The notes under the pieces: generated by a model
The model's database searches: none
Seen by the model: the letters and a program-made list of their open reading frames with translations, nothing else
What the model was told of the DNA's origin: nothing
Shown here: positions 37,873 to 47,845 of the stretch, in pieces
Position numbering within the stretch: the stretch's first letter is position 1
Layout: each line of letters opens with the position of its first letter
Program-made: the position numbers and the translations under genes
DNA from: Francisella uliginis
Lineage (GTDB): Bacteria; Pseudomonadota; Gammaproteobacteria; Francisellales; Francisellaceae
Direction: 5' to 3'
Length of the DNA: 64,000 nucleotides
Assembly: GCF_001895265.1 (NCBI RefSeq)
Contig: NZ_CP016796.1
Coordinates: 1,736,001-1,800,000 of the forward strand

Positions 37873-39714
37873 TTATTCGACTGTTACGGACTTAGCTAAA
37901 TTTCTTGGTTGATCAACATCCGTCCCCTTAATTATAGCAACATGATATGAAAGAAGCTGAAGAGGTATTGTAAATACTATTGGTGCACTAAAATCATGGC
38001 CACTATCTAACTCTAATACAATACTATTATCAAAATTAACCCTATCTTTAATTGCCTTATCAACAAAAAGAATTAACTTACCACCTCTTGCATGAACCTC
38101 TTGAAGGTTTGAAAGAGTTTTATCTAACAGTTCATCATTAGGTACTACCGCTACTATCGGCATATTTTTATCAACCAAAGCTAATGGGCCATGCTTTAGC
38201 TCCCCAGATGGATAGGCTTCTGCGTGAATATAAGAGATCTCTTTAAGCTTTAAAGCACCTTCTACAGCTATAGGAAAATATAAGCCTCTTCCAAGGAAAA
38301 TCGTATGCTCTTTATCTGAGAAATACTCACTGATTTCATCTATCTCAGAATCTAGCTTCAAAGCACCCATAACTAAAGCTCGAGTATTTTTTAGCTCTTG
38401 TGTATATTTTGTAATCTCTGTATCTGTTAGACTCTTTCTAAGCTTAGCCATAGCTAATGTAAAGATTGCTAATGCTATTAGCTGAGTAGTAAATGCTTTT
38501 GTAGATGCTACGCCTATCTCAACACCTGCTTTTGTCATAAATGCAATATCAGACTCTCTTACAAGTGAACTGTTTGGTACATTACATATACACATACTTC
38601 CAGCATAACCTTGTTTTTTACTCTTTCTAAGTGATTCTAAAGTATCCGCTGTCTCACCTGACTGAGATATACTCACAAATAAAGAGCCATCTACGACAAC
38701 ATTATCTCGATATCTAAGCTCACTTGCAATTTCAACACTACATGGGATTTTTGCATACTTTTCTATCCAATATTTGGCTGTCATACCAGCGTTATAACTT
38801 GTACCACATGCAACTATACATATATGCTTAGTCTTTTCAAATAACTCTTTTGCCCTATTATCAAAATTCTCTAAGCTGATTTCATTATCATCTTTTAATG
38901 ATGCTAAAATTGTATTTGAAACAGCTTCAGGCTGCTCATATATTTCTTTAAGCATGTAATGCTTATAGCCATCTTTTGAAGCGCTTGATGATGAGTAATT
39001 ATATTCTTCAACCTCAAGATTTTTTGGAGCTCCCTGAATATCAAAAACTTCCACATCCTCTTTAGAAACTATCGCAATATCGCCTTCATCAAGATAAGAG
39101 AACTTATTTGTCACTGGTAATAAGGATAAAGCATCAGATGATACAAAATTCTCATCAATACCAACACCTATAACTAACGGTGATCCAGAACGTACGGCTA
39201 CAATTTTATCAGGAAAGTTTTGCGATATAATTGCTAGAGCATAAGCACCTTTTAATAAAGCTATAATACGCTTAATATTATCTATTATAGATTCTTGAGC
39301 ATTCCACTCTCTATCTAACAAATGAGCTACAACCTCTGTATCAGTATCTGATTTAAAGCCATAACCATCTGCTATTAATGAATTTTTAAGCTCAGAAAAG
39401 TTTTCTATAACACCATTATGTACAATACAAAATTTTTCTGATGCATGAGGATGAGAATTTTCTTTTGATGGTTTGCCATGAGTTGCCCATCTAGTATGTG
39501 CTATACCTATATTTCCTTTGAAATCTGGCAAGGCACGCACTGATTTTTCAAGTTCAATAACTTTACCGACTTCTTTACATATATCTATATCTTTTTTATT
39601 ATCAATTATAGCTAGTCCAGCTGAATCATAGCCTCTATACTCAAGCTTCTTTAAGCCTTCTATTAAAATATTTGTAACATTTCTTGTTGAATTTGCACCA
39701 ACTATTCCACACAT
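37873..39714 (-). CDS. glmS: Glutamine-fructose-6-phosphate aminotransferase
   Basis: 613 residues. N-terminal glutamine amidotransferase domain with nucleophile Cys2 (MCGIVGA) and HTRWATHG, then two SIS sugar-isomerase domains (about 290-605, with SQSGETADTL and GVEIGVASTKAF). Ends SVTVE, the conserved C-terminus. Makes glucosamine-6-phosphate for peptidoglycan, LPS and capsule. It is the fourth gene of a cluster with bamC-like, nadM and glmU, 21 bases after glmU. No GlmZ-type RNA site or glmS ribozyme is visible. Confidence 0.97.
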   Translation of the reverse strand: MCGIVGANSTRNVTNILIEGLKKLEYRGYDSAGLAIIDNKKDIDICKEVGKVIELEKSVRALPDFKGNIGIAHTRWATHGKPSKENSHPHASEKFCIVHNGVIENFSELKNSLIADGYGFKSDTDTEVVAHLLDREWNAQESIIDNIKRIIALLKGAYALAIISQNFPDKIVAVRSGSPLVIGVGIDENFVSSDALSLLPVTNKFSYLDEGDIAIVSKEDVEVFDIQGAPKNLEVEEYNYSSSSASKDGYKHYMLKEIYEQPEAVSNTILASLKDDNEISLENFDNRAKELFEKTKHICIVACGTSYNAGMTAKYWIEKYAKIPCSVEIASELRYRDNVVVDGSLFVSISQSGETADTLESLRKSKKQGYAGSMCICNVPNSSLVRESDIAFMTKAGVEIGVASTKAFTTQLIALAIFTLAMAKLRKSLTDTEITKYTQELKNTRALVMGALKLDSEIDEISEYFSDKEHTIFLGRGLYFPIAVEGALKLKEISYIHAEAYPSGELKHGPLALVDKNMPIVAVVPNDELLDKTLSNLQEVHARGGKLILFVDKAIKDRVNFDNSIVLELDSGHDFSAPIVFTIPLQLLSYHVAIIKGTDVDQPRNLAKSVTVE

Positions 39715-39735
39715 AATAAAATCCCACTACCTATA

Positions 39736-41103
39736 CTATTTATCAGTCTTTTTCACAGGTCTTTCCCAACTATTAATATGACGCTGTCTAGCTCGCGATA
39801 TTGCTAAGTTATCAGCCGGAACATCTTTTGCAATTGTTGATCCAGCACCAACAGTAGCACCCTGGCCTATACTCACAGGAGCGACTAGTTGAGAGTCAGA
39901 ACCAATAAAAGCATAGTCCTCAATCACCGTTTTATGTTTATTTACACCATCATAATTACAAGTAATAACTCCAGCACCTATATTACAGTTAGACCCTATT
40001 TCACTATCGCCAAGGTAAGTTAAATGAGAAGCCTTTGAACCTTTACCAAGAACAGTTTTCTTTGTCTCAACGAAATTACCGATAACAGCCTCTTCTTTTA
40101 TATCACAGTCTGGTCTAACTCTAGCAAATGGACCTACAATAGCTCCTTTCCTTATAATAGAGCCGTCCACCATAGTATTTGCTTTAATCTTAACATTATC
40201 TTCAATGGTACAATTTTTTAAAATACAATTTGCGCCAATAACAACATTATTACCTAGTTTCACATCGCCTTTGATAATGACATTAACATCAAGCCAACAG
40301 TCTTTACCAACCTCCAAATCACCTCTGACATCAAACCTACTTGGATCAGCAATGCTAACACCTTTAGCCATAATTCTATCAGCTATAGTTCTTTGCCAAG
40401 TTCTCTCAAGATCTGCAAGCTGCTGCCTATCATTAACACCTAATATTTCAAACTCATCAATAGGATGAGTTACGTTTATAGATAAACGATCATTCTTTGC
40501 AAACGTAACAATATCAGTTAAATAATATTCCTTTTGGGCATTATTAGCTTCTAAATTAGGTAACCATTTTTCTAAAAGATTTTTATGTGCGCAATAAATA
40601 CCCGTATTTATTTCTTTTATCTGGCGCTGCACATCATTTGCATCTTTTTCTTCAACAATCTCAGATACCGAACCGAATTTATCTCTCACAATTCTTCCTA
40701 AGCCTTTTGGATTTTCAACAAAAGCAGTTAATACTCCAAGATCATAGTCATGAGTCGTAGAAACAAGGTTATCTAGGACCTCTGGAGATATTAAAGGAAC
40801 ATCTCCATATAATATTAAGACTTTTTGACTTTTTAAGTGTGGTAATGTTTGTAAGACAGCATGGCCTGTTCCTAACTGTTCCTCTTGATATACAAATTTT
40901 ATATCTCTACCATCTAATATATTTTCGACCTGCTCTTTTAAATGTCCTGTTACAACAACAATGTTATCAGGATTTAATTTTTCAACAGATTCAACAACAT
41001 GCTCTATAAGAGGTTTTCCTGCAAGTGTTTGTAAAACTTTCGGTTTGTTTGAGTTCATTCTAGAACCTTTACCTGCCGCTAAAATTACAACTGATAAGCT
41101 CAT
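39736..41103 (-). CDS. glmU: Bifunctional GlmU: GlcN-1-P acetyltransferase / GlcNAc-1-P uridyltransferase
   Basis: 455 residues (E. coli 456). N-terminal pyrophosphorylase with AAGKGSRM (residues 10-17) and YGDVPLI. C-terminal left-handed beta-helix from about 250 with hexapeptide repeats (IGNFVETKKTVLG, GAGVITCNYDG). Makes UDP-GlcNAc for cell wall and LPS in the cytoplasm. Lies 15 bases downstream of nadM and 21 upstream of glmS, so glmU-glmS is a nucleotide-sugar supply operon. Confidence 0.97.
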   Translation of the reverse strand: MSLSVVILAAGKGSRMNSNKPKVLQTLAGKPLIEHVVESVEKLNPDNIVVVTGHLKEQVENILDGRDIKFVYQEEQLGTGHAVLQTLPHLKSQKVLILYGDVPLISPEVLDNLVSTTHDYDLGVLTAFVENPKGLGRIVRDKFGSVSEIVEEKDANDVQRQIKEINTGIYCAHKNLLEKWLPNLEANNAQKEYYLTDIVTFAKNDRLSINVTHPIDEFEILGVNDRQQLADLERTWQRTIADRIMAKGVSIADPSRFDVRGDLEVGKDCWLDVNVIIKGDVKLGNNVVIGANCILKNCTIEDNVKIKANTMVDGSIIRKGAIVGPFARVRPDCDIKEEAVIGNFVETKKTVLGKGSKASHLTYLGDSEIGSNCNIGAGVITCNYDGVNKHKTVIEDYAFIGSDSQLVAPVSIGQGATVGAGSTIAKDVPADNLAISRARQRHINSWERPVKKTDK

Positions 41104-41118
41104 AATATAAAAATCTCC

Positions 41119-42165
41119 CTACACTTTATTCATACAACAGTTTTCTAATAAAACTGTTATAATTTGATAATGGTCTTCTAGCATTCTATCATACATATCA
41201 TTAATAATTGACCTTATAGGTAGCCATTTAGCATTCTTTGCATCATCAGCTGCTTTTACTTTAGGTAAACTTGGCCATTTTTCAAATATAAATAATCCCA
41301 CATGACTAATTGTTCTACCTCGCACAGATCGAGAAGGATAATCAAAGACCTTTTCTTGCCTTTTTGCTATAGCTAACTGCTCAATAGTTAAATCAATATT
41401 TGTTTCTTCAAATAACTCTCTAACAATTCCTTGAGATACTGTTTCAGTATAATCTAAAAATCCTCCTGGCAATGCCCAAAGATTTTTACCGGGAAAACCA
41501 TCTCTCTGAATCAAAAGTATATGATCATTTACTATGACTAGAGCATCTACTGTTACTAAAATTGGTTTATATGGAGCAGGCTTCCATGATTTCTTGTGCT
41601 CTATAACATAATTATTTTCTTTTACCAAATCATAATAGCTTTGTGTTTTCATAAAATCACTAAGAAATTTATACGTAGCTACATTAGGATCTTCACTGCA
41701 CATGTAATCAGCTTTAATAGAGCCTTTATAAAACTCTAACCTAAAATCTGTTGCATTATAGTTTTTATAATTATCAACAGCAATAAAACCCCATTCTGGA
41801 AAACTTTCAAGATAGTAACTAGAGTCATCTTTCATATGCCCAACAATAGCAACTGTCTGATACTGTTTTACATGTTTAGCAACATTTCTACGTAAAGCCT
41901 CTTCCCACTTTTGTTCTTCATAGAAGAAATCTGCTAAAGGTTCTATCATAACTCTAGATAAATCGACCCCTGAAGCCTTTAAATCCTCTTTTATCATCTG
42001 CTTTCTTTGCTCAAAAGAAAAAGGATTTTTGATATTAGGCGCATTGAAAGAACTACCAACATTTATTATTATCTTCTGACTTTTTGAAAGAGCTACTAAA
42101 ATATTATGTAAATGTCCTTTATGAAAAGGCTGAAATCTACCTATAAATACTGAAATATTATACAT
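41119..42165 (-). CDS. nadM: NMN adenylyltransferase / Nudix hydrolase fusion
   Basis: 348 residues. N-terminal nucleotidyltransferase with HIGH-type motif GRFQPFHKGH (9-18), NadM-like. C-terminal Nudix domain with box G235-x5-E241-x7-R249-E250-x2-E253-E254. NadM adenylylates NMN to NAD; the Nudix half likely hydrolyses ADP-ribose, recycling NAD breakdown products. A known fusion in some bacteria, with Francisella reported to use an NMN route. It lies 8 bases after the bamC-like stop. The biochemical detail is known from homologs, not from this sequence. Confidence 0.9.
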   Translation of the reverse strand: MYNISVFIGRFQPFHKGHLHNILVALSKSQKIIINVGSSFNAPNIKNPFSFEQRKQMIKEDLKASGVDLSRVMIEPLADFFYEEQKWEEALRRNVAKHVKQYQTVAIVGHMKDDSSYYLESFPEWGFIAVDNYKNYNATDFRLEFYKGSIKADYMCSEDPNVATYKFLSDFMKTQSYYDLVKENNYVIEHKKSWKPAPYKPILVTVDALVIVNDHILLIQRDGFPGKNLWALPGGFLDYTETVSQGIVRELFEETNIDLTIEQLAIAKRQEKVFDYPSRSVRGRTISHVGLFIFEKWPSLPKVKAADDAKNAKWLPIRSIINDMYDRMLEDHYQIITVLLENCCMNKV

Positions 42166-42173
42166 TTTATTAC

Positions 42174-43151
42174 CTATGTATTTAATACTTGAGCTTGTGT
42201 ATTACTATCATAAACCTTGCTATCTGACGGTGCTGTCATTTGAGTATAGTCTTGATATGATTGAGATTCTTGCTGTTGTGCGTTTGATTTATTCATTGTT
42301 CTATCATATGAGCCAAAACCAAAACTACTCTTCTTCTTAGAAGAACCCGAAATGCCACTCATACTATTTTTATTATCTTTTGTACTTTTCACTGATGGAT
42401 CTAGCTGAGCTTCTGTCTGTTTGACTATTTTAATATTAGCATCACTCTTAAGTTTAGTATCATTTAATGCTTTACGTATTTGAGTCAATAGTTTAACACT
42501 TTCATTTATATGATCTGGTGCTTGGGTTTTACCATCACCTGTAAATACTGCATTTATTTTTACTAAACTAGATAAATCATCAACTTTACGAGCTTTAATA
42601 ACAAATATTAGATTCTTTTTGATATCTTTAACCCTTATTAGATTACCCTCTAATATCTCATCATCCACTGACAGTAGTTTATAATCTTTTGGTCTATCTT
42701 TAAAATACTCTTCAAGTAAATTTAAAGTTATAGCTATAGGTTCTCTAAATACTAATTTCAATGCTCCAGTATCATCATAAAGAACACTAATCGATACTTT
42801 AGCAATTTGATCATCAATAATCTTCGACATGTTAAACTTATCAGAATAGTTAGGAGGTAACATCTCTTTTTGAGCTTCACTAACCTGTGATTTGGCATAA
42901 TTATTATTACCTTCTGGAAGTTTAAGCGCTGGCTTTATTTTATTACCATTCAAGCCTGTTGGTATTTTTAAAGATGGTTCCTCACTTACTTGAGCTCTTG
43001 CATAGTCGTATTTTCTATTCCTAAATGGCGCACCGCTTACAGTTTCTGAAAGGTTTTCATATGAAAAATCGTTATCAACTTTATTCGTTGAACAATCTTG
43101 TAATAAAAAAGCAAAACCTAATATCACAAGTGTTTTAGATATATTTCTCAT
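42174..43151 (-). CDS. Outer membrane lipoprotein, BamC/NlpB-like
   Basis: 325 residues. Signal peptide to Cys20 in the lipobox-like FLLQDCS; the -1 and -2 positions (Asp, Gln) are unusual, so lipidation by Lgt is likely but not certain, and Asp at +2 is absent. The stretches SLKIPTGLNG and ALKLPEGNN look like the BamC N-terminal part that contacts BamD; the middle region looks like a helix-grip domain. The C-terminus is rich in Ser, Gln and Asn. BamC belongs to the outer membrane beta-barrel assembly complex. First gene of the nadM-glmU-glmS cluster; psd is divergent. Confidence 0.55.
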   Translation of the reverse strand: MRNISKTLVILGFAFLLQDCSTNKVDNDFSYENLSETVSGAPFRNRKYDYARAQVSEEPSLKIPTGLNGNKIKPALKLPEGNNNYAKSQVSEAQKEMLPPNYSDKFNMSKIIDDQIAKVSISVLYDDTGALKLVFREPIAITLNLLEEYFKDRPKDYKLLSVDDEILEGNLIRVKDIKKNLIFVIKARKVDDLSSLVKINAVFTGDGKTQAPDHINESVKLLTQIRKALNDTKLKSDANIKIVKQTEAQLDPSVKSTKDNKNSMSGISGSSKKKSSFGFGSYDRTMNKSNAQQQESQSYQDYTQMTAPSDSKVYDSNTQAQVLNT

Positions 43152-43256
43152 TATTTTAAATTCATATGATTTGACTGATTAAGTTAGCTAAATATTATAA
43201 CACAGTGATATACTAATATATAAAAAGCTTTTAGTAATAAAACACGAGTAAACATA

Positions 43257-44102
43257 ATGAAAGATAACTTATTTATATTTTTACAATATTTACTACCACA
43301 TGGTTTAACATCACGTTTAGTAAGTAGACTTGCTGAATCAAAAAATAAAGCTATAAAAAACTACTTAATTAACTTAGCCATAAAGAAATTTAAAATAAAC
43401 ATTGATGAAGCAAAAGAAACTAATCCAGATAACTATTTATCATTTAATGACTTCTTTACACGAGAGTTAAAAGATGATGTAAGACCTCTAAGCGAAGATC
43501 CAAAAATTATAACATCTCCTGCCGATGGTGTTTTAAGTGAATTTGGAAATATAGAAAGTGGCACCCTTATCCAAGCGAAAGGAAAAACTTTTACCTTAGA
43601 ATCATTGATAGCAAATAGTTCTCAAACAGATTTCACAAAATTTGCAACAATATACTTATCGCCTAAAGATTATCATAGAGTTCATATGCCTATAGACGGT
43701 AAATTGACAAAAATGGTTTATATACCCGGTAAACTCTATTCTGTTAATAAATTAACTACAAGTAAAATAGATAACCTATTTGCCAAAAATGAAAGATTGG
43801 TTTGTTATTTTGATACACAAATTGGCGAAGTTGCTGTAATCTTTGTTGGAGCTCTTTTAGTAGCTGGCATAGAAACTGTATGGCATGGTAAAGTTGCTCC
43901 TAGTTATTATAGAAATGTCCAAACATGGGATTACAAAGGTAGTGAGTTTGATATCAAATTTAAAAAAGGTGACACTATAGGCTGGTTCAACTACGGCTCA
44001 ACTGTCATTATTCTAACACCAGGAGAAAAAGTGTCATTTAAATCTGATAAGAGTGATTTAGCTATACAAGTTAATCAAGATTTAGCTTTTATAGTTGAAT
44101 AA
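43257..44102 (+). CDS. psd: Phosphatidylserine decarboxylase
   Basis: 281 residues. Self-cleaves to form the pyruvoyl cofactor at Ser248 in the motif YGST (usually LGST), where cleavage falls between Gly and Ser. PADG and DYHRVHMP motifs are present. Forms phosphatidylethanolamine, the main phospholipid, at the inner membrane. The 3' end overlaps the convergent HTH gene by 28 bases. Divergent from the bamC-like gene; no pssA near it. Confidence 0.96.
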   Translation: MKDNLFIFLQYLLPHGLTSRLVSRLAESKNKAIKNYLINLAIKKFKINIDEAKETNPDNYLSFNDFFTRELKDDVRPLSEDPKIITSPADGVLSEFGNIESGTLIQAKGKTFTLESLIANSSQTDFTKFATIYLSPKDYHRVHMPIDGKLTKMVYIPGKLYSVNKLTTSKIDNLFAKNERLVCYFDTQIGEVAVIFVGALLVAGIETVWHGKVAPSYYRNVQTWDYKGSEFDIKFKKGDTIGWFNYGSTVIILTPGEKVSFKSDKSDLAIQVNQDLAFIVE

Positions 44103-44410
44103 AGACTCATATTTATCCAACAGCGACTAAATATATTTGTTCTCGTTAGATTTTCCGACTTACACTCATTAACATAAGCTACTTCTTTATTAAGATCCGC
44201 ACTATCCTCATTCATTCTAAATCGTGGAGGTAACTTAATATCAAATCTTTTTGCCCATTTCCTAATAGTTACATGCTTAAAGCCTAAGACTTTTTCCGCA
44301 TCTTGATAACTTAAACCTTCCCTTTGACATTTCAATAGCATTTCTCGTGCTGAACACTTAAATTTATCTTCAACTATTTGTTCAAAGTTCCCCGAATATT
44401 GATTTGCCAT
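44075..44410 (-). CDS. Small HTH protein, unknown
   Basis: 111 residues. The HTH spans about 28-60: [29 protein letters not shown], a MerR/phage-repressor-like or transposon-like recognition helix. A strong Shine-Dalgarno AAAGGAGG precedes ATG. The C-terminal 30 residues are Ser/Asn-rich and run antisense into the 3' end of psd. It lies beside an insertion sequence and could be a relic of a mobile element or a small regulator. No known family was recognised. Confidence 0.6.
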   Translation of the reverse strand: MANQYSGNFEQIVEDKFKCSAREMLLKCQREGLSYQDAEKVLGFKHVTIRKWAKRFDIKLPPRFRMNEDSADLNKEVAYVNECKSENLTRTNIFSRCWINMSLYSTIKAKS

Positions 44411-44709
44411 AAAATTGAGCCTCCTTTAATTTATAATTAAAAAGCAAATGACTCCCCCCAACAAAAATATTACCTTTTTTATTTATAACAACAAGTTTTT
44501 ATACAGCAAAAATTAAGCTTTTAAAAACTTTTATTACAAAAAAGCTCAACAATCTACTAACTTATAACAAAAAATTAAATAAAGTACAATTAACTTAGAA
44601 TTAATAAAAATGGCAAGCTTATGATTTATTCATTTTACTCAACTATATTTATAAATAGTTTTGTCTGAATAATATCATTAAATAATAAATATTATAGCTA
44701 AAACCATAT

Positions 44710-44794
44710 AAAAGTAGTACGTCATTGTGCCAGGCTTGACCACACAATCTAGCAAATAGCGTGCATACAAGCTATTTGATCAAGTACTACTTTT
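44710..44794. repeat. Nested palindromic repeat, third type
   Basis: Perfect arms AAAAGTAGTAC (44710-44720) and complement (44784-44794) around an inner stem CAAATAGC (44753-44760) with GCTATTTG (44771-44778), and a TTGACC/TTGATC pair. The segment CGTCATTGTGCCAGGC resembles dispersed bacterial intergenic repeats. It lies 100 bases before the insertion sequence. It would fold as a hairpin on either strand. Confidence 0.65.
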
Positions 44795-44892
44795 AAAACA
44801 TAGTAGACTATAACAATACACTTATCATACTGTCATAAAAACAATAGAGTAGTAACTTTAACTCAGTTTATCTATAGCTCAACATTATTACA

Positions 44893-45841
44893 AGACCTCT
44901 TGCGAAATACTAATTATTCACCATATATATAGAAAGATTGCTTAAGAGATCCATAAAAGTGCAAATAAGCTACGCAATATTGTCAAAGAAAGCCAGAATA
45001 TTTAGAAAACTAACAGGTTTAAAACTAAAACATTTCAATAAAATCTTAACCGATGCCTCAAAATCCTTAGATGAAGGATTTCCAAGGATTGGCAGAAAGC
45101 CAAAAGTTGATAATCATGCAGATAGATTATTGTTAGTTTTAATATATTATCGTTGCTATATGACACAAGAATTTTTAGGCTACTTGATAGGATTAGATGA
45201 ATCAAATGTAAATCGCCTAATTAGACGAGTAGAGTTACTACTAGTTAAAGAAATACATATAAAAAAAGATAGAAGCATGACTAATCAAAAAGTAGAAAGA
45301 CTTTTAATAGATGCAACAGAACAGCCAATCCAGAGACCTAAGAAATTAAAACGAAGAAAGGCTAACTATTCAGGGAAGAAAAAAAGCCATACACAGAAAG
45401 TAGAAATAGCTATCAGTGAAGCAGGTCAAATAGTTAATGTTTCGAAGGTTTATCCAGGCAGTGTTCATGATATAACTGTTCGCAGAAAATCAGATAAATT
45501 AGCTCGTGATGTTGATAAATATTGTGACAATGGCTACCAAGGTATTCAAAATGAATCTACTAAAGTAAAACTCCCCTATAAAAAGCCCAAAGGAGGTTCT
45601 TTAAGTATAGAGCAGAAGAATTATAATAAATGGCTTAGTAAGATTAGGATTTATGTTGAGCATAAAATTGCAGAAATTAAAAAGTTTCGTATACTGGGTG
45701 AAACCTATAGAAGTTTTGGTAAAAAAGCTAATCTTAGGTTTAATTTAGTGGCTGGAATAGTTAATTTACAAAACGGATTCTAAAAAGAAAATACCTACTT
45801 AGAAATAAAATGCCTCTGAAGTAGTATTTCGCAAGAGGTCT
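44893..45841 (+). mobile_element. IS5-type insertion sequence, complete
   Basis: 949 bases bounded by perfect 20-base inverted repeats AGACCTCTTGCGAAATACTA (44893-44912) and the complement (45822-45841). Both ends are flanked by ACA (44890-44892 and 45842-45844), consistent with a 3-base target duplication. It holds a single transposase gene. Intact termini, an intact gene and matching target duplication suggest recent, perhaps active, transposition. It has inserted between the HTH gene and an M50 protease gene and does not break a coding frame. Confidence 0.9.
44938..45783 (+). CDS. Transposase, IS5 family, DDE_Tnp_4 (HARBI1-like)
   Basis: 281 residues from TTG at 44938. HTH-like region about 75-98 (MTQEFLGYLIGLDESNVNRLIRR), then the DDE catalytic core: Asp125 in LLIDATEQPI, Asp197 in YCDNGYQG, Glu241 in EHKIAEIKKFRIL. 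The motif spacing is that of the DDE_Tnp_4/HARBI1 group. All catalytic residues are present. TTG as start is not certain; no ATG occurs until about residue 75, so the alternative is an upstream frame or a non-ATG start. Confidence 0.88.
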   Translation: MLKRSIKVQISYAILSKKARIFRKLTGLKLKHFNKILTDASKSLDEGFPRIGRKPKVDNHADRLLLVLIYYRCYMTQEFLGYLIGLDESNVNRLIRRVELLLVKEIHIKKDRSMTNQKVERLLIDATEQPIQRPKKLKRRKANYSGKKKSHTQKVEIAISEAGQIVNVSKVYPGSVHDITVRRKSDKLARDVDKYCDNGYQGIQNESTKVKLPYKKPKGGSLSIEQKNYNKWLSKIRIYVEHKIAEIKKFRILGETYRSFGKKANLRFNLVAGIVNLQNGF

Positions 45842-45932
45842 ACAAATTATAAAATCATTTATTAGTTCTTCATATTAACAACTATAGCTACTATAATCAT
45901 ATGCATAATACTTTAACTACTAACTACTGAAC

Positions 45933-46589
45933 ATGGACATAAATCACATTCTAATAACTCTATTAATGGCAGGAATTCCATTGATATTTGCCATAACTAT
46001 GCATGAGGCTGCTCATGGACTTATAGCAAAAATAAGAGGAGATAATACAGCATATAACCTTGGTAGAGTTACTTTAAACCCTGTTTCACATATAGATCCT
46101 ATTGGAACTATAGCTATTCCAGGATTGATGTTATTATCTTCAATGGCTGCGGGATTCCCTTTTATTTTTGGATGGGCTAAACCCGTGCCTGTAGATTATA
46201 ATAAATTAAAAAAACCTAGACAAGATATGGCTCTAGTTGCTCTAGCTGGCCCTCTAGCAAATTTTATAATGGCTATATTATGGGCTGTAGTAGCAAAATA
46301 TATAACCTTACACCCATATATACAAGGCATGGCCTTTTACGGTATTATGATAAATATAGTTCTAATGATTTTAAATCTAATACCAATTCCTCCACTAGAT
46401 GGAAGTAAGATAGTGACAGCTTTTCTACCACAGTCTTTAGCATTCAAATACAATAGTATACAAAGATATGGCTTTTTTATTTTACTTGCCTTAATTATTA
46501 TTCCTTTCAATGGCTCAAATTTATTGTTCTATATTATGAAGCCATTTATAGTAGCAATTACAAATCTTATTCAACTTATTGTCTTCTAA
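45933..46589 (+). CDS. Site-2 protease-like M50 metallopeptidase
   Basis: 218 residues and about 5-6 membrane segments. Zinc-binding HEAAH at residues 24-28 in the first segment and a second motif NLIPIPPLDGSK with Asp156. LAGPLANF is typical. No PDZ domain, so it belongs to the short soluble-substrate-less M50B group rather than RseP. Cuts transmembrane substrates within the bilayer; the substrate is not known. Starts 92 bases after the insertion sequence. Confidence 0.87.
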   Translation: MDINHILITLLMAGIPLIFAITMHEAAHGLIAKIRGDNTAYNLGRVTLNPVSHIDPIGTIAIPGLMLLSSMAAGFPFIFGWAKPVPVDYNKLKKPRQDMALVALAGPLANFIMAILWAVVAKYITLHPYIQGMAFYGIMINIVLMILNLIPIPPLDGSKIVTAFLPQSLAFKYNSIQRYGFFILLALIIIPFNGSNLLFYIMKPFIVAITNLIQLIVF

Positions 46590-46743
46590 AGAAATAAAAA
46601 TCATCTTCTTTATCATAAAAACATAATTTAATATATGACTTCCTAGATAACTTATTTTTATTAAGTTTTTACAAGTTAGACCTAAATATACAAATCAAGT
46701 ATAATATTGATATTATATATTAGGTTCTAAGACAAGGCATAAG

Positions 46744-47796
46744 ATGCTAAAACTATCTAACTCTCTAATATTTATTATGCTAATTATGTTATCGATGAAT
46801 GCATTTTCATATGGTAGCACACCTCCGGAAAAGCCAACGACTGTATACACAACAGCTTTTATTACAGATATTCAAAATCTTGATGAAGTAAATGAACAAA
46901 TTCAAGCTGATACTATATTTAAGTTTAAATGGCATGATCCAAGATTAGCATTTGACTCAAAAAAAGAAGATACCGAATATAAAATTTATCAGGGAGACTT
47001 CCAGCATGATGAAATTTTCGAAGGGTGGAGACCACAAGTATCTATAATAAATGAAATAGGAAATCCTCAAATAAAATCTAGGCAGCTTAGAATTTATCCT
47101 AATGGTGATGTGCTTTATACAGAGCAAAGAACTCTAGTTTTAGAAACACCTATGCAACTTAGAAAATTTCCTTTTGATAAACAAAAACTTAGTGCTCATA
47201 TTATTCCATTTGGATACAATGCAAATGAAGTTCAATTAAAAGTAGATCCTGATTATAAAATTACAGTTAAAGACTATATTAAAGATCACCCTAATGTTAA
47301 TATTGCAGAATGGCAACTTATAAACTTTAACCTAAAAAGTAGTACTCCTGTCAAACAGTACTATGGTAAACCAAGTAAAATATCTATGCTTGATTTTAAC
47401 ATCTCATTAGAAAGAAAACCTGTAAATATATTGTTAAAAGTATTAGTTCCTCTATCTTTATTAGTTTTAGCAATGTGGGCAGTTTTTTGGATGGATACAC
47501 AAGCTCTATCTGATAGACTGAATATTTCTTTTATTGGTATACTTTCTGTAATTGCTTATCAGTTTTTAGTTGAAGGAGAAATGCCAGATATTGATTATCT
47601 AACTTTTACTGATGGTTTCTTATTACTATCTTTCTCCATATTATTCTCTACAGTATTAGAGAGTTTAATAGTATATTGGCTAGTCAAAACAAACAAGCAA
47701 TCATTAGCTAAAGGTGTAGATATCTTTTCAAGAGCTGCATTTCCGCTAACCTATATCGGCCTAATATTTCTTCTTTATCTTGTTTACTTGCGTTAA
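46744..47796 (+). CDS. Prokaryotic pentameric ligand-gated ion channel (Cys-loop-type, GLIC-like)
   Basis: 350 residues. Signal peptide to about residue 24. Beta-rich extracellular domain (30-225) with the conserved FPFD (142-145) of the Pro-loop in METPMQLRKFPFDKQKL, but no Cys pair, as in other bacterial members. Four membrane segments follow: TM1 228-250, TM2 256-275 (DRLNISFIGILSVIAYQFL, pore-lining), TM3 285-313, TM4 330-349. YLTFTDGFLL is another family signature. In the Gram-negative cell the ligand domain would face the periplasm. The ligand and ion are unknown. Confidence 0.82.
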   Translation: MLKLSNSLIFIMLIMLSMNAFSYGSTPPEKPTTVYTTAFITDIQNLDEVNEQIQADTIFKFKWHDPRLAFDSKKEDTEYKIYQGDFQHDEIFEGWRPQVSIINEIGNPQIKSRQLRIYPNGDVLYTEQRTLVLETPMQLRKFPFDKQKLSAHIIPFGYNANEVQLKVDPDYKITVKDYIKDHPNVNIAEWQLINFNLKSSTPVKQYYGKPSKISMLDFNISLERKPVNILLKVLVPLSLLVLAMWAVFWMDTQALSDRLNISFIGILSVIAYQFLVEGEMPDIDYLTFTDGFLLLSFSILFSTVLESLIVYWLVKTNKQSLAKGVDIFSRAAFPLTYIGLIFLLYLVYLR

Positions 47797-47845
47797 ATGC
47801 TCAAAAGAGTAATATTATAATATAGTAACTATACTATGATAAATT

